DNA of 64,000 bases. It comes from Brevibacillus brevis. GTDB lineage: Bacteria > Bacillota > Bacilli > Brevibacillales > Brevibacillaceae. The notes beneath the pieces were generated by a model. That model searched no databases, was not told the DNA's origin, and was given only the letters and a program-made list of their open reading frames with translations. The stretch spans positions 5,810,001 to 5,874,000 of the forward strand of contig NZ_CP041767.1 in assembly GCF_022026395.1 (NCBI RefSeq). Direction: 5' to 3'. Position 1 is the stretch's first letter; each line of letters begins with the position of its first letter. A program made the translations under genes and the position numbers. Positions 43,029-53,081 of the stretch are shown one piece after another.

Positions 43029-43076
43029 CATTGCAAAACGAGCGCAACAAAATGTTGCAACACGCATTGCAACATC
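43029..43076 (-). promoter_or_regulatory. Upstream activator sites with TGTTGCAACA palindromes
   Basis: Three TTGCAA/GTTGC-type dyads lie in 48 bp: a TGTTGCAACA palindrome at 43053-43062, a TGTTGCAAT half on one side (43066-43074) and GTTGCG plus TTTTGCAATGT on the other (43029-43047). They are 75-120 bp upstream of the sigma-54 promoter, the usual place for an enhancer-binding protein, presumably the neighbouring activator. Confidence 0.6.
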
Positions 43077-43112
43077 TGTTCACGCCAAGCTATACCGTTT
43101 CATCCCTTATGA

Positions 43113-44858
43113 CTATTCCTGATTAATCGGTGCCCCAATCTGGTATTCTTCTATTTTGCGATACAAGGTATTGCGTCCGATTTGCAGCATTTTGGCCGCT
43201 TTGCTTACATTACCGCCACTTTTCTCGAGCGCCTTTTTGATCGCTTTTCTCTCTGTTTCTCGCAACGAAGGAATGTCATGATCCGCAGACTCAGACGTAT
43301 CGGCTTCCATCAATCCCTCCAACTGGATGTGATCGCAATCAATGGTGTTCCCCTCTGCCAAAAACACCGCTTGAATCAGCACGCCTTGCAGTTCCCGGAT
43401 ATTGCCCGGCCACGAATAAGCACACAGCTTGTCCTTTGCCTCCGTGGTCAGTATGTACGCTTGTTCTGTGTCGATCTGCTGCAATAGATGCTCCGCCACC
43501 TGGATGATATCACTGCGCTTTTTCAACGACGGCAAATGAATGGTGACCCCTTTGAGCCGGTAGTACAGATCCGCCCGAAAACGTCCCGCCTTGATCTCCT
43601 CTGACAGGTTTCGATGCGTAGCGGCAATGATCCGCGCATAAATCGGGCGGGATTGATTGCTCCCCACCGGAGTGACGACCTTTTCCTGCAAAACGCGCAG
43701 CAGTGCCGCTTGCGCACGCAAAGACATATCCCCGATCTCATCCAAAAAGATCGTGCCTTTTTTCGCCGCTTCAAACTTTCCGATTCTTCCTTCTCGATGT
43801 GCCCCTGTGAATGACCCGCTTTCATATCCAAACAATTCACTCTCGACCAAATTTTCTGGAATTGAACTGCAGTTCACTGCGATAAAAGGCTCAAGCGCAC
43901 GCGGCCCTGTCTCATGGACCATTTTAGCGAACAGCTCTTTTCCCGTACCGCTTTCCCCTAAAATGATCACAGGAAAATCTACCTGAGCCGCCTTTTGTCC
44001 GAGCATCTTTGCCTGCAAGAAGAGCGGGCATGAACCAGCTAGACGCGGAAACGGCTTTAGCTGGACTTTGGGTGCCGCAGACCAAAAACGCGGGCGATGA
44101 TCTTTTACATGACGGCCAGCACGCTCTTGCTCGGCACTTACCCTAGTTCCCAAGGCTTCCTTTCCGAGCTGCTGCTGCGCGGCCCCATTTAAGCCCACGA
44201 TACGCTCGTCCCGATCCAAGCCGACGAGTGCCAGCTTCCCTCGACCATCTCCTGAGCTTGATGACGTTGGTAAGGCAATCACGCGCTCCGCATCTGCTAA
44301 CAAAAAGCGGTTTTGCAGAGCCTCTGCGATCATGCAAGCAATAGTTAGGGCAAACGGGTGGGAATATTCTTTACGCGTACTAATGTCAATGATGCCCAAT
44401 AGCTCACCCGCTGGTGAAAAAATAGGCGCCGCCGAGCAAGCAAGAAAGCGATTTTCCAAAAAGTAATGCTGCTCTCCCTGTATCTGAATCGGTTGTTGTG
44501 CGATCAGTGCTGTCCCAATCGCATTGGTTCCTTTGTAGTCTTCTGTCCAGTTCGCTCCGATTTGCAGCTGTACTTTTTGTGCCTGATTGGCGAAGACCGG
44601 GTCCCCGATCGTTTGAATAATATTTCCTTCCCGGTCAGACAGGAGTGCGATGTGCTCTGTCGATAACAAAAAGGGAGCAAGCTTGTTAAACAGCGGGAGA
44701 CTTTCACGAATCAGAGGGTGATTATCTTGAATGATTTCTTTGATTCGTCGGGCAGAAATGATTTGATCATTGACCTTCTCCGTAGCCTTGAGGTTCGATT
44801 CCTGACAGCGCTTCCAAGATTGCTGAACAATCGTCGACAACACGATTCCCTCCCCCAA
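43113..44858 (-). CDS. Sigma-54-dependent activator, AcoR-like
   Basis: 581-aa enhancer-binding protein. N-terminal GAF-like sensor (about 75-190, [54 protein letters not shown]), a PAS-like stretch (about 205-250), the AAA+ domain (about 275-500: [26 protein letters not shown] with Ser replacing the usual Ala, [11 protein letters not shown]), and a Fis-type helix-turn-helix (about 540-575, [22 protein letters not shown]). It is transcribed in the same direction as, and just upstream of, the hydroxyacid operon, whose sigma-54 promoter and palindromes lie between. It may also serve the aldA promoter at 45775. Confidence 0.92.
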   Translation of the reverse strand: MGEGIVLSTIVQQSWKRCQESNLKATEKVNDQIISARRIKEIIQDNHPLIRESLPLFNKLAPFLLSTEHIALLSDREGNIIQTIGDPVFANQAQKVQLQIGANWTEDYKGTNAIGTALIAQQPIQIQGEQHYFLENRFLACSAAPIFSPAGELLGIIDISTRKEYSHPFALTIACMIAEALQNRFLLADAERVIALPTSSSSGDGRGKLALVGLDRDERIVGLNGAAQQQLGKEALGTRVSAEQERAGRHVKDHRPRFWSAAPKVQLKPFPRLAGSCPLFLQAKMLGQKAAQVDFPVIILGESGTGKELFAKMVHETGPRALEPFIAVNCSSIPENLVESELFGYESGSFTGAHREGRIGKFEAAKKGTIFLDEIGDMSLRAQAALLRVLQEKVVTPVGSNQSRPIYARIIAATHRNLSEEIKAGRFRADLYYRLKGVTIHLPSLKKRSDIIQVAEHLLQQIDTEQAYILTTEAKDKLCAYSWPGNIRELQGVLIQAVFLAEGNTIDCDHIQLEGLMEADTSESADHDIPSLRETERKAIKKALEKSGGNVSKAAKMLQIGRNTLYRKIEEYQIGAPINQE

Positions 44859-44901
44859 AAATCATTCCCCCTCAGTATAACATGAGAGTCTTTGCTATAG
44901 A

Positions 44902-44940
44902 AAAAACCAGTCGAACCACGAGCACATTTGTCCGACTGGC
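44902..44940 (-). terminator. Terminator after the membrane-protein gene
   Basis: CCAGTCGG and CGACTGG pair around a 19-nt loop, followed leftward by six T. Confidence 0.8.
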
Positions 44941-44946
44941 TGCTAT

Positions 44947-45348
44947 TTATCTGAACTTCCGCGAATAGAAAAATTCCGTAATTGGCGCCACAATGAACGT
45001 CAAACCGACGACGACTGCCAAAGGAATATTTTGAATGTCATTAAGTGCAGTAACCCCTTCCGACAGGAACAGGACCGCAGCAGACAGCACCATAAGCGCA
45101 TAGTATCCGATTCTCGCACTTTGCGTCTTGATATGCTTGTCCAATTCGTCACTTTCACTGTATTTCCCGCCCTCGTAGTCTCCCCAGGTGATCGAGTTCA
45201 ACAAGTACGACAGTGCAATGCAACCGAAAATGATTGTGCTTACATCCAGCATCTCATAACGAACCCACCGATAGCCTCCGTGCCCTGCAATCGCCAACAA
45301 TAGGATGGATGAAACAATCACGTTGAACTTTTTCATAGCTTCTCTCAC
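44947..45348 (-). CDS. Small membrane protein of unknown function
   Basis: 133-aa protein with four hydrophobic segments (about 8-25, 38-53, 82-100, 108-126) and a hydrophilic loop rich in Asp, Glu and Lys between the second and third. It is encoded with, and overlaps by four bases, a small Xre regulator. Such pairs of a short Cro/CI-like regulator and a multi-pass membrane protein are common in Firmicutes; no function is established. Confidence 0.75.
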   Translation of the reverse strand: MREAMKKFNVIVSSILLLAIAGHGGYRWVRYEMLDVSTIIFGCIALSYLLNSITWGDYEGGKYSESDELDKHIKTQSARIGYYALMVLSAAVLFLSEGVTALNDIQNIPLAVVVGLTFIVAPITEFFYSRKFR

Positions 45349-45557
45349 TCCTCACTGTATGGTTGAAACAGCTCGTCAATCGTTACCCCTAAATTGCCCG
45401 CCAAATCAAAAGCCAATTGCAGGCTCGGGTCGTATTTGTTGTTCTCGATCGCATTGATCGTCTGTCTGCTAACCTTGCACAGCTCAGCCAGCCTGCCTTG
45501 CGAGATGTTCCCTTTTTCTCGAAATTCCTTTATTCGATTTTTCACGGAGTTGTTCAC
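45345..45557 (-). CDS. Small Xre-family repressor-like regulator
   Basis: 70-aa helix-turn-helix protein (RIKEFREKGNISQGRLAELCKVSRQTINAIENNKYDPSLQLAFDLA region, residues about 8-52), similar in size to YgzD-type regulators. The gene overlaps the downstream membrane-protein gene. Its promoter is flanked by GGGTGTAAAA repeats that look like its own operators, so it probably autoregulates the pair. Confidence 0.9.
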   Translation of the reverse strand: MNNSVKNRIKEFREKGNISQGRLAELCKVSRQTINAIENNKYDPSLQLAFDLAGNLGVTIDELFQPYSEE

Positions 45558-45572
45558 CGTCCATTTACAGGT

Positions 45573-45642
45573 GGGTGTAAAAAACCTTTTACACCCAAAC
45601 TATAGAGCAAGACACGAGACGTGTCAAACATGTTTTACACCC
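45573..45642 (-). promoter_or_regulatory. Strong sigma-A promoter of the Xre gene with three operator half-sites
   Basis: Leftward -35 TTGACA (45627-45622) and -10 TATAGT (45604-45599) are 17 bp apart. GGGTGTAAAA occurs just upstream of the -35 (45642-45633) and again as an inverted pair GGGTGTAAAA-N4-TTTTACACCC (45596-45573) at the expected start point. The repeats are exact over ten bases. Confidence 0.75.
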
Positions 45643-45774
45643 CTAGCCGTCATCGGTCATTTTCCGACAGATATCCACTCCTTTGTCCCAATACGGAACA
45701 CAACATGATCCATTATGGAACAATTTCTATCCTCATCTACCCAAGAAAACGCTGTCATTTCGAGCTTTTTCACG

Positions 45775-45794
45775 TTGGTACGAGACTTGCTTTT
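45775..45794 (+). promoter_or_regulatory. Sigma-54 promoter of aldA
   Basis: TTGGTACGAGACTTGCTTTT differs by one base from the consensus TTGGCACG-N4-TTGCT and has the correct 10-nt GG-GC spacing. It lies 47 nt before the aldA start. An imperfect dyad TGTCCC-N5-GGAACA about 85 nt upstream may be an activator site. Confidence 0.78.
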
Positions 45795-45840
45795 AGAGAG
45801 GACTGTAAAGAAATATGTGATAAATGAGGAGGCGCTCGCA

Positions 45841-47361
45841 ATGATCTATGCTCAGCCCGGCCAAGCCGGCTCCAAGGTGACTTTCAAAAATCGTTATGAA
45901 AACTACATCGGGGGTAATTGGGTTCCGCCAGTAAAAGGTGAGTATTTCGAAAACGTATCACCTGTAACAGGCAAGGTTTTTTGCGAGGTAGCCCGCTCGA
46001 CAGCCGAAGATATTGAGCTGGCACTGGACGCTGCCCATGAAGCAAAAGACGCGTGGGGCCGTACCTCTGTTGCACAACGCGCGAATATTTTGTTAAAAAT
46101 CGCGGATCGGATGGAAGCAAATCTGGAGATGCTGGCAAACGCAGAGACGTGGGAAAACGGCAAGCCCGTTCGTGAAACACTCGCGGCCGACATCCCGCTG
46201 GCGATTGACCATTTCCGTTACTTCGCCGGAGCAATCCGCGCTCAAGAAAGTACACTCGCCGAAATCGATAACGATACGGTCGCTTACCATTTCCATGAGC
46301 CACTCGGTGTCGTTGGTCAAATTATTCCTTGGAACTTCCCGCTCCTCATGGCTACTTGGAAGCTGGCTCCAGCCTTGGCAGCGGGCAACTGCGTCGTCCT
46401 CAAGCCAGCGGAGCAAACTCCTGCTTCCATCTTGGTGCTGATGGAGTTGGTCGGCGACCTGCTCCCTCCTGGTGTCGTCAACGTCGTGAACGGCTTCGGT
46501 CTGGAAGCGGGTAAACCTCTCGCTTCAAGCAATCGCATCGCGAAAATCGCCTTTACGGGTGAAACGACGACAGGTCGCTTGATCATGCAATACGCTTCCC
46601 AAAATATTATTCCGGTGACGCTGGAGCTGGGCGGAAAATCGCCAAACATCTTCTTCCCGGATGTGGCTGCAAAAGACGATGCCTTCTTTAACAAAGCCAT
46701 TGAAGGATTCGTACTGTTTGCGCTCAACCAAGGCGAGGTTTGCACATGCCCATCCCGCGCGCTCATCCACGAAAGCATCTACGACCAATTTATGGAGCGT
46801 GCCCTGCAACGCGTAGCCAATATCAAGCAAGGAAATCCGCTCGATACAGATACGATGATCGGCGCGCAAGCTTCTTTGGAGCAGGTAGAAAAAATCCTCT
46901 CCTACCTGGATATCGGCAAACAAGAAGGAGCCGAATGCCTGATTGGAGGATCTCGTGCACAGCTTGCAGGGGAACTCGAGGGCGGCTACTACATCCAGCC
47001 AACTGTCTTTAAAGGCCACAACAAGATGCGTATCTTCCAGGAAGAAATCTTCGGTCCGGTCGTCTCCGTAACGACCTTCAAGGATACAGAAGAAGCGCTC
47101 ACCATGGCAAATGATACGCTGTATGGCTTGGGTGCTGGTGTATGGACACGCGACACGAACACAGCCTACCGCATGGGCCGCGAAATTCAGGCTGGTCGCG
47201 TTTGGACCAACTGCTACCACGCTTACCCGGCTCACGCAGCGTTTGGCGGTTACAAAATGTCCGGTATCGGCCGCGAGACACACAAAATGATGCTGTCTCA
47301 CTACCAACAAACGAAAAACCTGCTTGTCAGCTACAGCGATCAAGCTCTGGGCTTCTTTTGA
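45841..47361 (+). CDS. NAD-dependent aldehyde (acetaldehyde) dehydrogenase, AldA/AcoD type
   Basis: 506-aa enzyme. Seen: [22 protein letters not shown] at the start, [35 protein letters not shown], the general base Glu in [14 protein letters not shown] and the catalytic Cys in [14 protein letters not shown]. This is the form of ALDH that is often paired with DUF779 proteins and with acetoin or ethanol catabolism. I start it at the ATG at 45841, with GAGGAGG eight bases upstream; a longer upstream reading would overlap the sigma-54 promoter. Likely oxidises acetaldehyde or similar short aldehydes to acids. Confidence 0.92.
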   Translation: MIYAQPGQAGSKVTFKNRYENYIGGNWVPPVKGEYFENVSPVTGKVFCEVARSTAEDIELALDAAHEAKDAWGRTSVAQRANILLKIADRMEANLEMLANAETWENGKPVRETLAADIPLAIDHFRYFAGAIRAQESTLAEIDNDTVAYHFHEPLGVVGQIIPWNFPLLMATWKLAPALAAGNCVVLKPAEQTPASILVLMELVGDLLPPGVVNVVNGFGLEAGKPLASSNRIAKIAFTGETTTGRLIMQYASQNIIPVTLELGGKSPNIFFPDVAAKDDAFFNKAIEGFVLFALNQGEVCTCPSRALIHESIYDQFMERALQRVANIKQGNPLDTDTMIGAQASLEQVEKILSYLDIGKQEGAECLIGGSRAQLAGELEGGYYIQPTVFKGHNKMRIFQEEIFGPVVSVTTFKDTEEALTMANDTLYGLGAGVWTRDTNTAYRMGREIQAGRVWTNCYHAYPAHAAFGGYKMSGIGRETHKMMLSHYQQTKNLLVSYSDQALGFF

Positions 47362-47364
47362 TCA

Positions 47365-47715
47365 ATGAGCCAGCCAGAAAAAGTGCTCGCGACAGATGCT
47401 GCACTGGCATTGATTGAACGGCTTCGCACCAAACACGGTGACCTGATGTTTCACCAATCAGGGGGCTGCTGCGATGGCAGCTCTCCCATGTGTTACCCGC
47501 TCGGAGAATTTCTTGTGGGTGAGCAGGACATCCTGTTAGGCGAGATCGGTGGCTGCCCGTTCTACATGGGCAAAGCGCAGTATGAGTATTGGAAGCACAC
47601 GCAGCTCATCATTGACGTCGTGAATGGGCGTGGCGGAATGTTTTCGCTGGAAGGGCCGGAGGGAGTACGCTTCCTCACTCGATCACGGGTATTTCCAGAC
47701 ACGGAACCGGAATAA
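47365..47715 (+). CDS. DUF779 protein
   Basis: 116-aa protein with the DUF779 hallmark HQSGGCCDGSSPMCYP (cysteines at about 35, 36 and 43) and GGCPFYMGKAQYEYWKHTQLIIDVV. The clustered cysteines suggest metal binding. It starts three nt after the aldA stop and has no evident ribosome binding site of its own, so it probably depends on translation of aldA. The pairing with ALDH is known widely, but the role is not established. Confidence 0.88.
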   Translation: MSQPEKVLATDAALALIERLRTKHGDLMFHQSGGCCDGSSPMCYPLGEFLVGEQDILLGEIGGCPFYMGKAQYEYWKHTQLIIDVVNGRGGMFSLEGPEGVRFLTRSRVFPDTEPE

Positions 47716-47719
47716 AAGG

Positions 47720-47761
47720 AAGACCGCTCCTGCCTTTATACGGCGGGAACGGTCTTTTTTT
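47720..47761 (+). terminator. Terminator after the DUF779 gene
   Basis: AAGACCG and CGGTCTT enclose a second pair TCCTGCC/GGCGGGA and are followed by seven T. Confidence 0.9.
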
Positions 47762-47771
47762 GCTTGGATTG

Positions 47772-49433
47772 CTATCTGGATTTTTTGCGAGAAGTACGAT
47801 TTGCAGGAGCAGCGCTTGTCCTTTTGCCTGGTTTTGCATTTGGACGGGCGGAACTGCGTTGTGCAGATACTGGCTTCTTGCCAGAGCCGCTAGACTTGCG
47901 ATCAAATCCACTTGTTGCACGGTTTCCTTCCTTCGGCTTACGTCCAGTACCACCTGCTGCTCGGTTACCGTCCTTCGGTTTGCGCTCGAATCCTCCTGCT
48001 GCACGGTTACCGTCCTTCGGCTTGCGATCAGAACCGCCTGCCGCACGGTCACGTTCCTTTGGCTTACGATCAAAACCGCCTGCCGCACGGTCACGTTCCT
48101 TCGGCTTGCGATCAAAACCGCCGCTCTTTTGTTGACGCCCTTCCCCATCTCTTCGGCGTTCCCCAGAGCCTTGCTGTCTTCGCTCAGCTGGCTTCCCTTT
48201 GTCTTTGCCTCTACCTTGCTTGTCCCCTCGACGCTCTTCCTTCCTGGATCGATCAGACTCAGGCCTTTGCTGTCGAGTCTGTTTCTTTTGATCACCCGAT
48301 TCCCCGCGATCCATTTCACGCCGCTCCAGAGACAGATTGATCCCTTCTTCAATCTCCCTGAGCTGCCCCCAATCCTTCGCCGCTACCAAGGTAAAAGCGG
48401 TCCCCTTTTCCTTGGCTCGCCCCGTTCTGCCAATCCGGTGGATATAGCTGTCAACATCCTCTGGAATGTCGTAATTGAAAACATGTGTGACTCCCTCTAC
48501 ATCCAGCCCTCGCGCTGCCACATCCGTTGCAACCAAGTACTGAATCCTGGCCTCGCGGAATCGCTTCATGACATCTTCGCGCTTCGCCTGTGACAAGTCG
48601 CCGTGCAACTCATCAGACATATAATCGAGACCTTGCAGCGCAGCATTCAACTTACTCGCTCTACGCTTCGTTCGACAAAAGATCACCGCCAGAAACGGTC
48701 GTTGTTCATCTAACAGTCTGCACAGAGTATCTTGCTTCGCACGATCTGTCGTTTCTACTACAATTTGACGAATATCCTCCAACGTAATACGCTTGCCCTG
48801 CACCTGGATATTTTCCGGCTTTTTCATCAAGCGCTTCGCAAGAGATTGCACCTGTTCCGACATCGTGGCTGAAAACAGCATCGTCTGCTTATCGAAAGGC
48901 GTCTTCGCCATAATATCTTCTACCTCTGGCAAAAAGCCCATGTGGAGCATTTGATCCGCCTCATCCAGGACAAACATCGACACCTGTGATAAATCGATTG
49001 TCCCTCTCCGCAGATGATCCAGTAAACGCCCTGGCGTAGCGATGACCACTTGTATTTTTCCTGCCAGCTTTCTCAGCTGTTGATTGACATCTTGTCCACC
49101 ATACACAGCAAGCACATGGATATCATCCAGCATCGCTACGAGCTTCTTCACCTCTGCCGTGATTTGCAGAGCAAGCTCCCGCGTAGGCGTCAAAATCAAT
49201 GCCTGTACATGCGTTGCTTCCGGATCAACCTTTTCCAAGATCGGCAAAATAAAGGCAAGCGTCTTTCCCGTTCCCGTCTGTGCTTGCGCGATTACATCTT
49301 TTCCTTCCAGCACAACAGGAATTGCTTTTTCCTGAATCGATGTAGGCTCAGTAATCCCGTTTGCTTGCAGAGCATCTATCAGTTCCTTATGTATTCCTAA
49401 TCTCCAAAAATCAGCCAGTTTCGCCATCTCCAT
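47772..49433 (-). CDS. DEAD-box RNA helicase with repeat tail
   Basis: 553-aa helicase. Core motifs: [51 protein letters not shown]. Residues after about 370 are strongly basic and low-complexity; from about 430 to 515 a 14-residue unit ([13 protein letters not shown]-like) recurs. Such tails bind RNA non-specifically. The start is uncertain by two codons, with no clear Shine-Dalgarno sequence for either. It is a paralogue of the helicase at 28518-30035, with a longer tail. It lies 18 nt after the methyltransferase gene. Confidence 0.9.
   Translation of the reverse strand: MEMAKLADFWRLGIHKELIDALQANGITEPTSIQEKAIPVVLEGKDVIAQAQTGTGKTLAFILPILEKVDPEATHVQALILTPTRELALQITAEVKKLVAMLDDIHVLAVYGGQDVNQQLRKLAGKIQVVIATPGRLLDHLRRGTIDLSQVSMFVLDEADQMLHMGFLPEVEDIMAKTPFDKQTMLFSATMSEQVQSLAKRLMKKPENIQVQGKRITLEDIRQIVVETTDRAKQDTLCRLLDEQRPFLAVIFCRTKRRASKLNAALQGLDYMSDELHGDLSQAKREDVMKRFREARIQYLVATDVAARGLDVEGVTHVFNYDIPEDVDSYIHRIGRTGRAKEKGTAFTLVAAKDWGQLREIEEGINLSLERREMDRGESGDQKKQTRQQRPESDRSRKEERRGDKQGRGKDKGKPAERRQQGSGERRRDGEGRQQKSGGFDRKPKERDRAAGGFDRKPKERDRAAGGSDRKPKDGNRAAGGFERKPKDGNRAAGGTGRKPKEGNRATSGFDRKSSGSGKKPVSAQRSSARPNAKPGKRTSAAPANRTSRKKSR
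47895..48124. repeat. 42-bp tandem repeat in the second helicase gene
   Basis: About five units of 42 bp (14 codons) with cores such as CGGTCACGTTCCTTCGGCTT. Two adjacent units near 48010-48110 are nearly identical, pointing to recent in-frame duplication. Confidence 0.85.
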
Positions 49434-49451
49434 TCATAAATCAATCCGTTA

Positions 49452-50099
49452 TTATTTCGTACATACTGCCATGCCGATAAAGTACCGTACGCCATCGCGG
49501 GGTGTTTTTTCAAACGTAACGCCTCTCTGATAGTACATATCCACGTCAGAATAGTGTACAAACAGCTCGGCGAACTCTTCCGGCGTCAACTGATGAACAT
49601 GAAAGGGCTCACTCGTCTCTTTGCCCCGCCCTCTGCCAAATGGACTGGACAGCACGAGCGTGCCACCTGGTTTCAGCATCCGATACAAGTTATCCATAAA
49701 CAGCAAATCGTCTGCGACATGCTCAATGGTCTCAAAGCTCAAAATCGTATCAAACAACCCTAATTGCTCGGGAAGAGCCGGATCAAGAGCGTCACCCTGC
49801 TGATACGTAATCTTTTGATGGTTGTATTCCCGATTGGCATAAAATATCGTCGCCTCATCATTGTCGACAGCGATCAGTTCTGTCAGCTCTCGTTTTCGAT
49901 CCTTTGCGATCATATGACATCCGTAGCCGGTACCGCAAGCGATATCCAGCACTCGACCTTTAACATAAGGCGCGGCAAAATAATATCTGGCTATATGCTC
50001 CAGCAGCATGCCATTCGTAGGTTTTAACAGCTTGGGGATGATTCTCTCCCCTGTCCATTCCAGCAAAGCAATCACCAATTTTCTCGTATTCTTCCTCAC
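49452..50099 (-). CDS. Class I SAM-dependent methyltransferase
   Basis: 215-aa methyltransferase. Motif I is VLDIACGTGYGCHMI (about residues 50-64), the acidic loop is LIAVDNDEATI, motif II/III TILSFETIEHVADDLLFMDNLYRMLKPGGTLVLSSP. The N-terminal WTGERIIP motif is shared with a group of methyltransferases that act on glycans or small molecules. Substrate unknown. It is upstream of the second helicase on the same strand. Confidence 0.85.
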   Translation of the reverse strand: MRKNTRKLVIALLEWTGERIIPKLLKPTNGMLLEHIARYYFAAPYVKGRVLDIACGTGYGCHMIAKDRKRELTELIAVDNDEATIFYANREYNHQKITYQQGDALDPALPEQLGLFDTILSFETIEHVADDLLFMDNLYRMLKPGGTLVLSSPFGRGRGKETSEPFHVHQLTPEEFAELFVHYSDVDMYYQRGVTFEKTPRDGVRYFIGMAVCTK

Positions 50100-50246
50100 A
50101 TCTTACCTTATTTATCGGCTTGATCCTATTAGCTAGCATTTCCTGAACGCTGTTTATTAAGAAATTTGTAAGACATTTCATTACTGTTTTGTTAGAGCTG
50201 GGCGTTAAGATAATACCATGAATGCATTCATAAGGTGGGACGAATC

Positions 50247-50939
50247 ATGACCAAATATCAAGTCCTCGTAGTCGACGACGAGGCTGAAATCCGCGACGCA
50301 ATCGAAATCTATCTCAAAAATGAATCCATGACCGTATTCAAGGCTAGCAATGGACTGGAAGCGTTGGAAATACTGGAGAATGAAGAAATCCAACTCATCC
50401 TGATGGACATCATGATGCCAAAAATGGACGGAATGACCGCCACCTTTCAAATTCGCCAGAAAAAAAACATCCCGATCATCATGCTGTCTGCCAAGTCAGA
50501 GGATACCGATAAAATTCTCGGGCTCAACATCGGTGCCGATGACTATGTGACGAAGCCTTTTAATCCCTTGGAGCTCATCGCCAGGGTCAAATCTCAGTTA
50601 AGACGTTTTACCAATCTGGGAAGCGCTCAAATGACAGAGGATGAGATTCAGGTACGCGGCTTGACCTTGAACAAAAGCACAAAAAATGTAGCCATTGATG
50701 GCAACGAGGTCCGGCTGACTGCTACTGAGTACAAAATCTTGGAGCTGTTAATGGAAAACAAAGGCCGGGTGTTTTCAATCGAAGAAATTTATGAACGGGT
50801 CTGGAGAGAGCCTTATATGAACGCGGAAAACACAGTGGCTGTCCACGTGAGACGCATTCGGGAAAAAATAGAGATCAACCCGAAGGAACCTAAATATTTG
50901 AAGGTGGTATGGGGAATTGGATACAAAATCGAAAAATAA
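50247..50939 (+). CDS. OmpR-family response regulator
   Basis: 230-aa regulator. Receiver domain with VVDDEAEI, phospho-Asp in LILMDIMMPKMDG, Ser in IMLSAKSE and Lys in YVTKPFNP; C-terminal winged helix with NTVAVHVRRIREKIE and VWGIGYKIEK. The ATG at 50247 has AAGGTGGGA six bases upstream; a GTG four codons earlier is within that signal. Overlaps the kinase gene by 23 nt. The upstream AT-rich stretch with repeated TTTGTAA/TTTGTTA could be its own binding site. Confidence 0.9.
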   Translation: MTKYQVLVVDDEAEIRDAIEIYLKNESMTVFKASNGLEALEILENEEIQLILMDIMMPKMDGMTATFQIRQKKNIPIIMLSAKSEDTDKILGLNIGADDYVTKPFNPLELIARVKSQLRRFTNLGSAQMTEDEIQVRGLTLNKSTKNVAIDGNEVRLTATEYKILELLMENKGRVFSIEEIYERVWREPYMNAENTVAVHVRRIREKIEINPKEPKYLKVVWGIGYKIEK

Positions 50940-53070
50940 ACGCTTTGCGGTACCCGTGCTACTTGTTTTGATCGTGAGTATTTCGCTCGCGCTCCTGACG
51001 ATGGCCGACCTGTATCATAAACGCGAGAATCTCCAAGAGGATAATTACTTTCAAAGCTCAGGCTTCAATCGTGAATTAGAGACATTTGCCGAGCTGGTGA
51101 AAAAGGTTCATGTAGATTATGCAGACTTCACGCCAGGAAAGCTGGACGAGAAGACAGCGAATCAGCTCAAAAAAGAGCATGAGGAAACCCTCCGGTCGAT
51201 TAAGGAAGATAACCATCTCTTAGATTCGATAAAACAGGCAAAAAGTGAGGGTGACAACGAGAGAGTCGCCCAATTAACCGAAGAATATTCACAACGCTTG
51301 CAAGAAGACATTGCTAAAGCAACGTCGTATTATCAGGAGCAGGTGAACAACAGAATCGCCGAAAGAGATACCGAGTACGAGGAACAAAAAAACAGCCTCA
51401 CCTTGCGAAGCGGCTCCTTCAAATACTACGTCACCGATAAAAAGAACAACAAAGTTTACACCAATCTCGCGCAAGAACCTACAGATTGGGAACTGGCCCG
51501 ATATGCGCGCTATACAATCAACCTCCCTAATACGAACGGGGATTTGGAAAGCATCAATCGCACTTATCAATTGAGTCAACTAAGCGGTATCTTTTATGTC
51601 CCAAAAGAACCAGACGGATATAGTCAGGTCCACGCAGATGCCCTTTACTATGATTCCATTCGGGAGCGGCTTATTGGCGAGTTTGTCTTGCTTACGGTTA
51701 CTCTCCTTATCATTGCTTTTAGCTTTTTATACTTGCGAACAGGCAAACCGGCGGAAGTGCCGATTGTCACAAAAAGCATGGCTCTGTTCCGCCTTATCCC
51801 GCTGGATATTCGGATGGGTATGTTGTTCGTACTTGGAATTGCGTACTTCATTATGTTGGCGAACCTGCGCTTTTTCTTCTTGCCGATTGATGGTGAGCAT
51901 ATCTTTACCCTTGCGTTCGTATCCTTGTTCACCGCTTACCTGCTTTTACAATTGCTGGAGGCGCGGCTTATGTACAAAGAACCTGAGAGATTCTTGCAAC
52001 AGTGGCAAAAGAGTATCTTCGCCAGACAACGTGTCCTTCTGAAAGAAAGCTACGCCAATCGTGGCATGTTCTTCAAAGTATCCACGTTGTTCATCCTGAC
52101 TGTAATGTTTGGAATGAGTATCGGTTTCGGATTCGTCGCCCTAATCGAAAGGTCTGGTGGCTTACTGTTTTTCAGCTTTTTGTATGGCATGTTTTACATG
52201 ATCGTGGTTTTCCCATACTCGCTTAGACGCTTGGGACTGATGAACCGCATCATGCAAGGTGCCTCCGAAATGGCTGGAGGCAATCTGAACACTACGATCC
52301 AGAAGGTAAAAAAAGGGAAGTTATCTGAACTCGCGCACTCTCTCAACAACATCACAAAGGGACTCAAGCACGCGATGGAAGAGCAGATGAAGAGCGAGCG
52401 CATGAAATCCGAATTGATCACCAATGTTTCTCATGATTTAAAAACACCGCTGACGTCAATTATCAACTACGTTACCCTGCTCAAGCAGGAAGATTTGACA
52501 CCTGAGGAACGCAAGAGCTACGTCGATGTCTTGGATCGCAAAGCAGATCGACTGCGCGTCCTCATCGATGACCTGTTTGACGCAGCTAAAATGTCCAGCG
52601 GTGCGGTGGAACTGAATATCGAGCCAGTGAATGTAGCCTCCCTGCTCAACCAATCCATCGCAGAATTCAGTGATAAAATCGAACAATCGACGCTCACTTT
52701 CCGCGTAACGACGGAACAGCCGAAGATCATCGCACCTCTGGATGGCAAGAAAACATGGCGTGTATTCGAGAATCTGATCGGCAACGCCCTGAAGTATTCC
52801 ATGCCGAATACACGTGTCCTGATCCATTTGGCAGAGACAGAGGACGAGGTTATCCTGACGTTCAAAAATGTCTCCGCCTACGAAATCGACTTTGACGCAC
52901 AGGAACTGTTTGAACGGTTCAAGCGCGCTGATCAATCCCGTCATACCGAAGGCTCTGGCCTCGGCTTGGCTATCGCAAAAAGCATCGTAGAATTGCAAGG
53001 CGGCAGGCTGTCTATCGATATTGATGGCGATTACTTCAAAGTCACGGTCGTATTCCGCAAGCACGCGTAA
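50917..53070 (+). CDS. Large membrane sensor histidine kinase
   Basis: 717-aa kinase partner of the preceding regulator. A membrane segment near 11-31, an extracellular region of about 220 residues whose first half is charged and helical (likely coiled coil, 55-165), then about five membrane segments (roughly 255-450) and a HAMP-like stretch (MQGASEMAGGNLNTTI). The kinase core has NVSHDLKTPLTSIINYV, ENLIGNALKYS and SGLGLAIAKSIVELQGG. A D-x-G box is replaced by a degenerate FKNVSAYE. Signal unknown; cell-envelope stress is a guess. Confidence 0.88.
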   Translation: MDTKSKNKRFAVPVLLVLIVSISLALLTMADLYHKRENLQEDNYFQSSGFNRELETFAELVKKVHVDYADFTPGKLDEKTANQLKKEHEETLRSIKEDNHLLDSIKQAKSEGDNERVAQLTEEYSQRLQEDIAKATSYYQEQVNNRIAERDTEYEEQKNSLTLRSGSFKYYVTDKKNNKVYTNLAQEPTDWELARYARYTINLPNTNGDLESINRTYQLSQLSGIFYVPKEPDGYSQVHADALYYDSIRERLIGEFVLLTVTLLIIAFSFLYLRTGKPAEVPIVTKSMALFRLIPLDIRMGMLFVLGIAYFIMLANLRFFFLPIDGEHIFTLAFVSLFTAYLLLQLLEARLMYKEPERFLQQWQKSIFARQRVLLKESYANRGMFFKVSTLFILTVMFGMSIGFGFVALIERSGGLLFFSFLYGMFYMIVVFPYSLRRLGLMNRIMQGASEMAGGNLNTTIQKVKKGKLSELAHSLNNITKGLKHAMEEQMKSERMKSELITNVSHDLKTPLTSIINYVTLLKQEDLTPEERKSYVDVLDRKADRLRVLIDDLFDAAKMSSGAVELNIEPVNVASLLNQSIAEFSDKIEQSTLTFRVTTEQPKIIAPLDGKKTWRVFENLIGNALKYSMPNTRVLIHLAETEDEVILTFKNVSAYEIDFDAQELFERFKRADQSRHTEGSGLGLAIAKSIVELQGGRLSIDIDGDYFKVTVVFRKHA

Positions 53071-53081
53071 AGATTCAATAG

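Noticed and set aside
47895-48124. CRISPR-like array in the regular 42-bp repeats
   Set aside because: Repeats are contiguous, in frame within a helicase gene and have no unique spacers.
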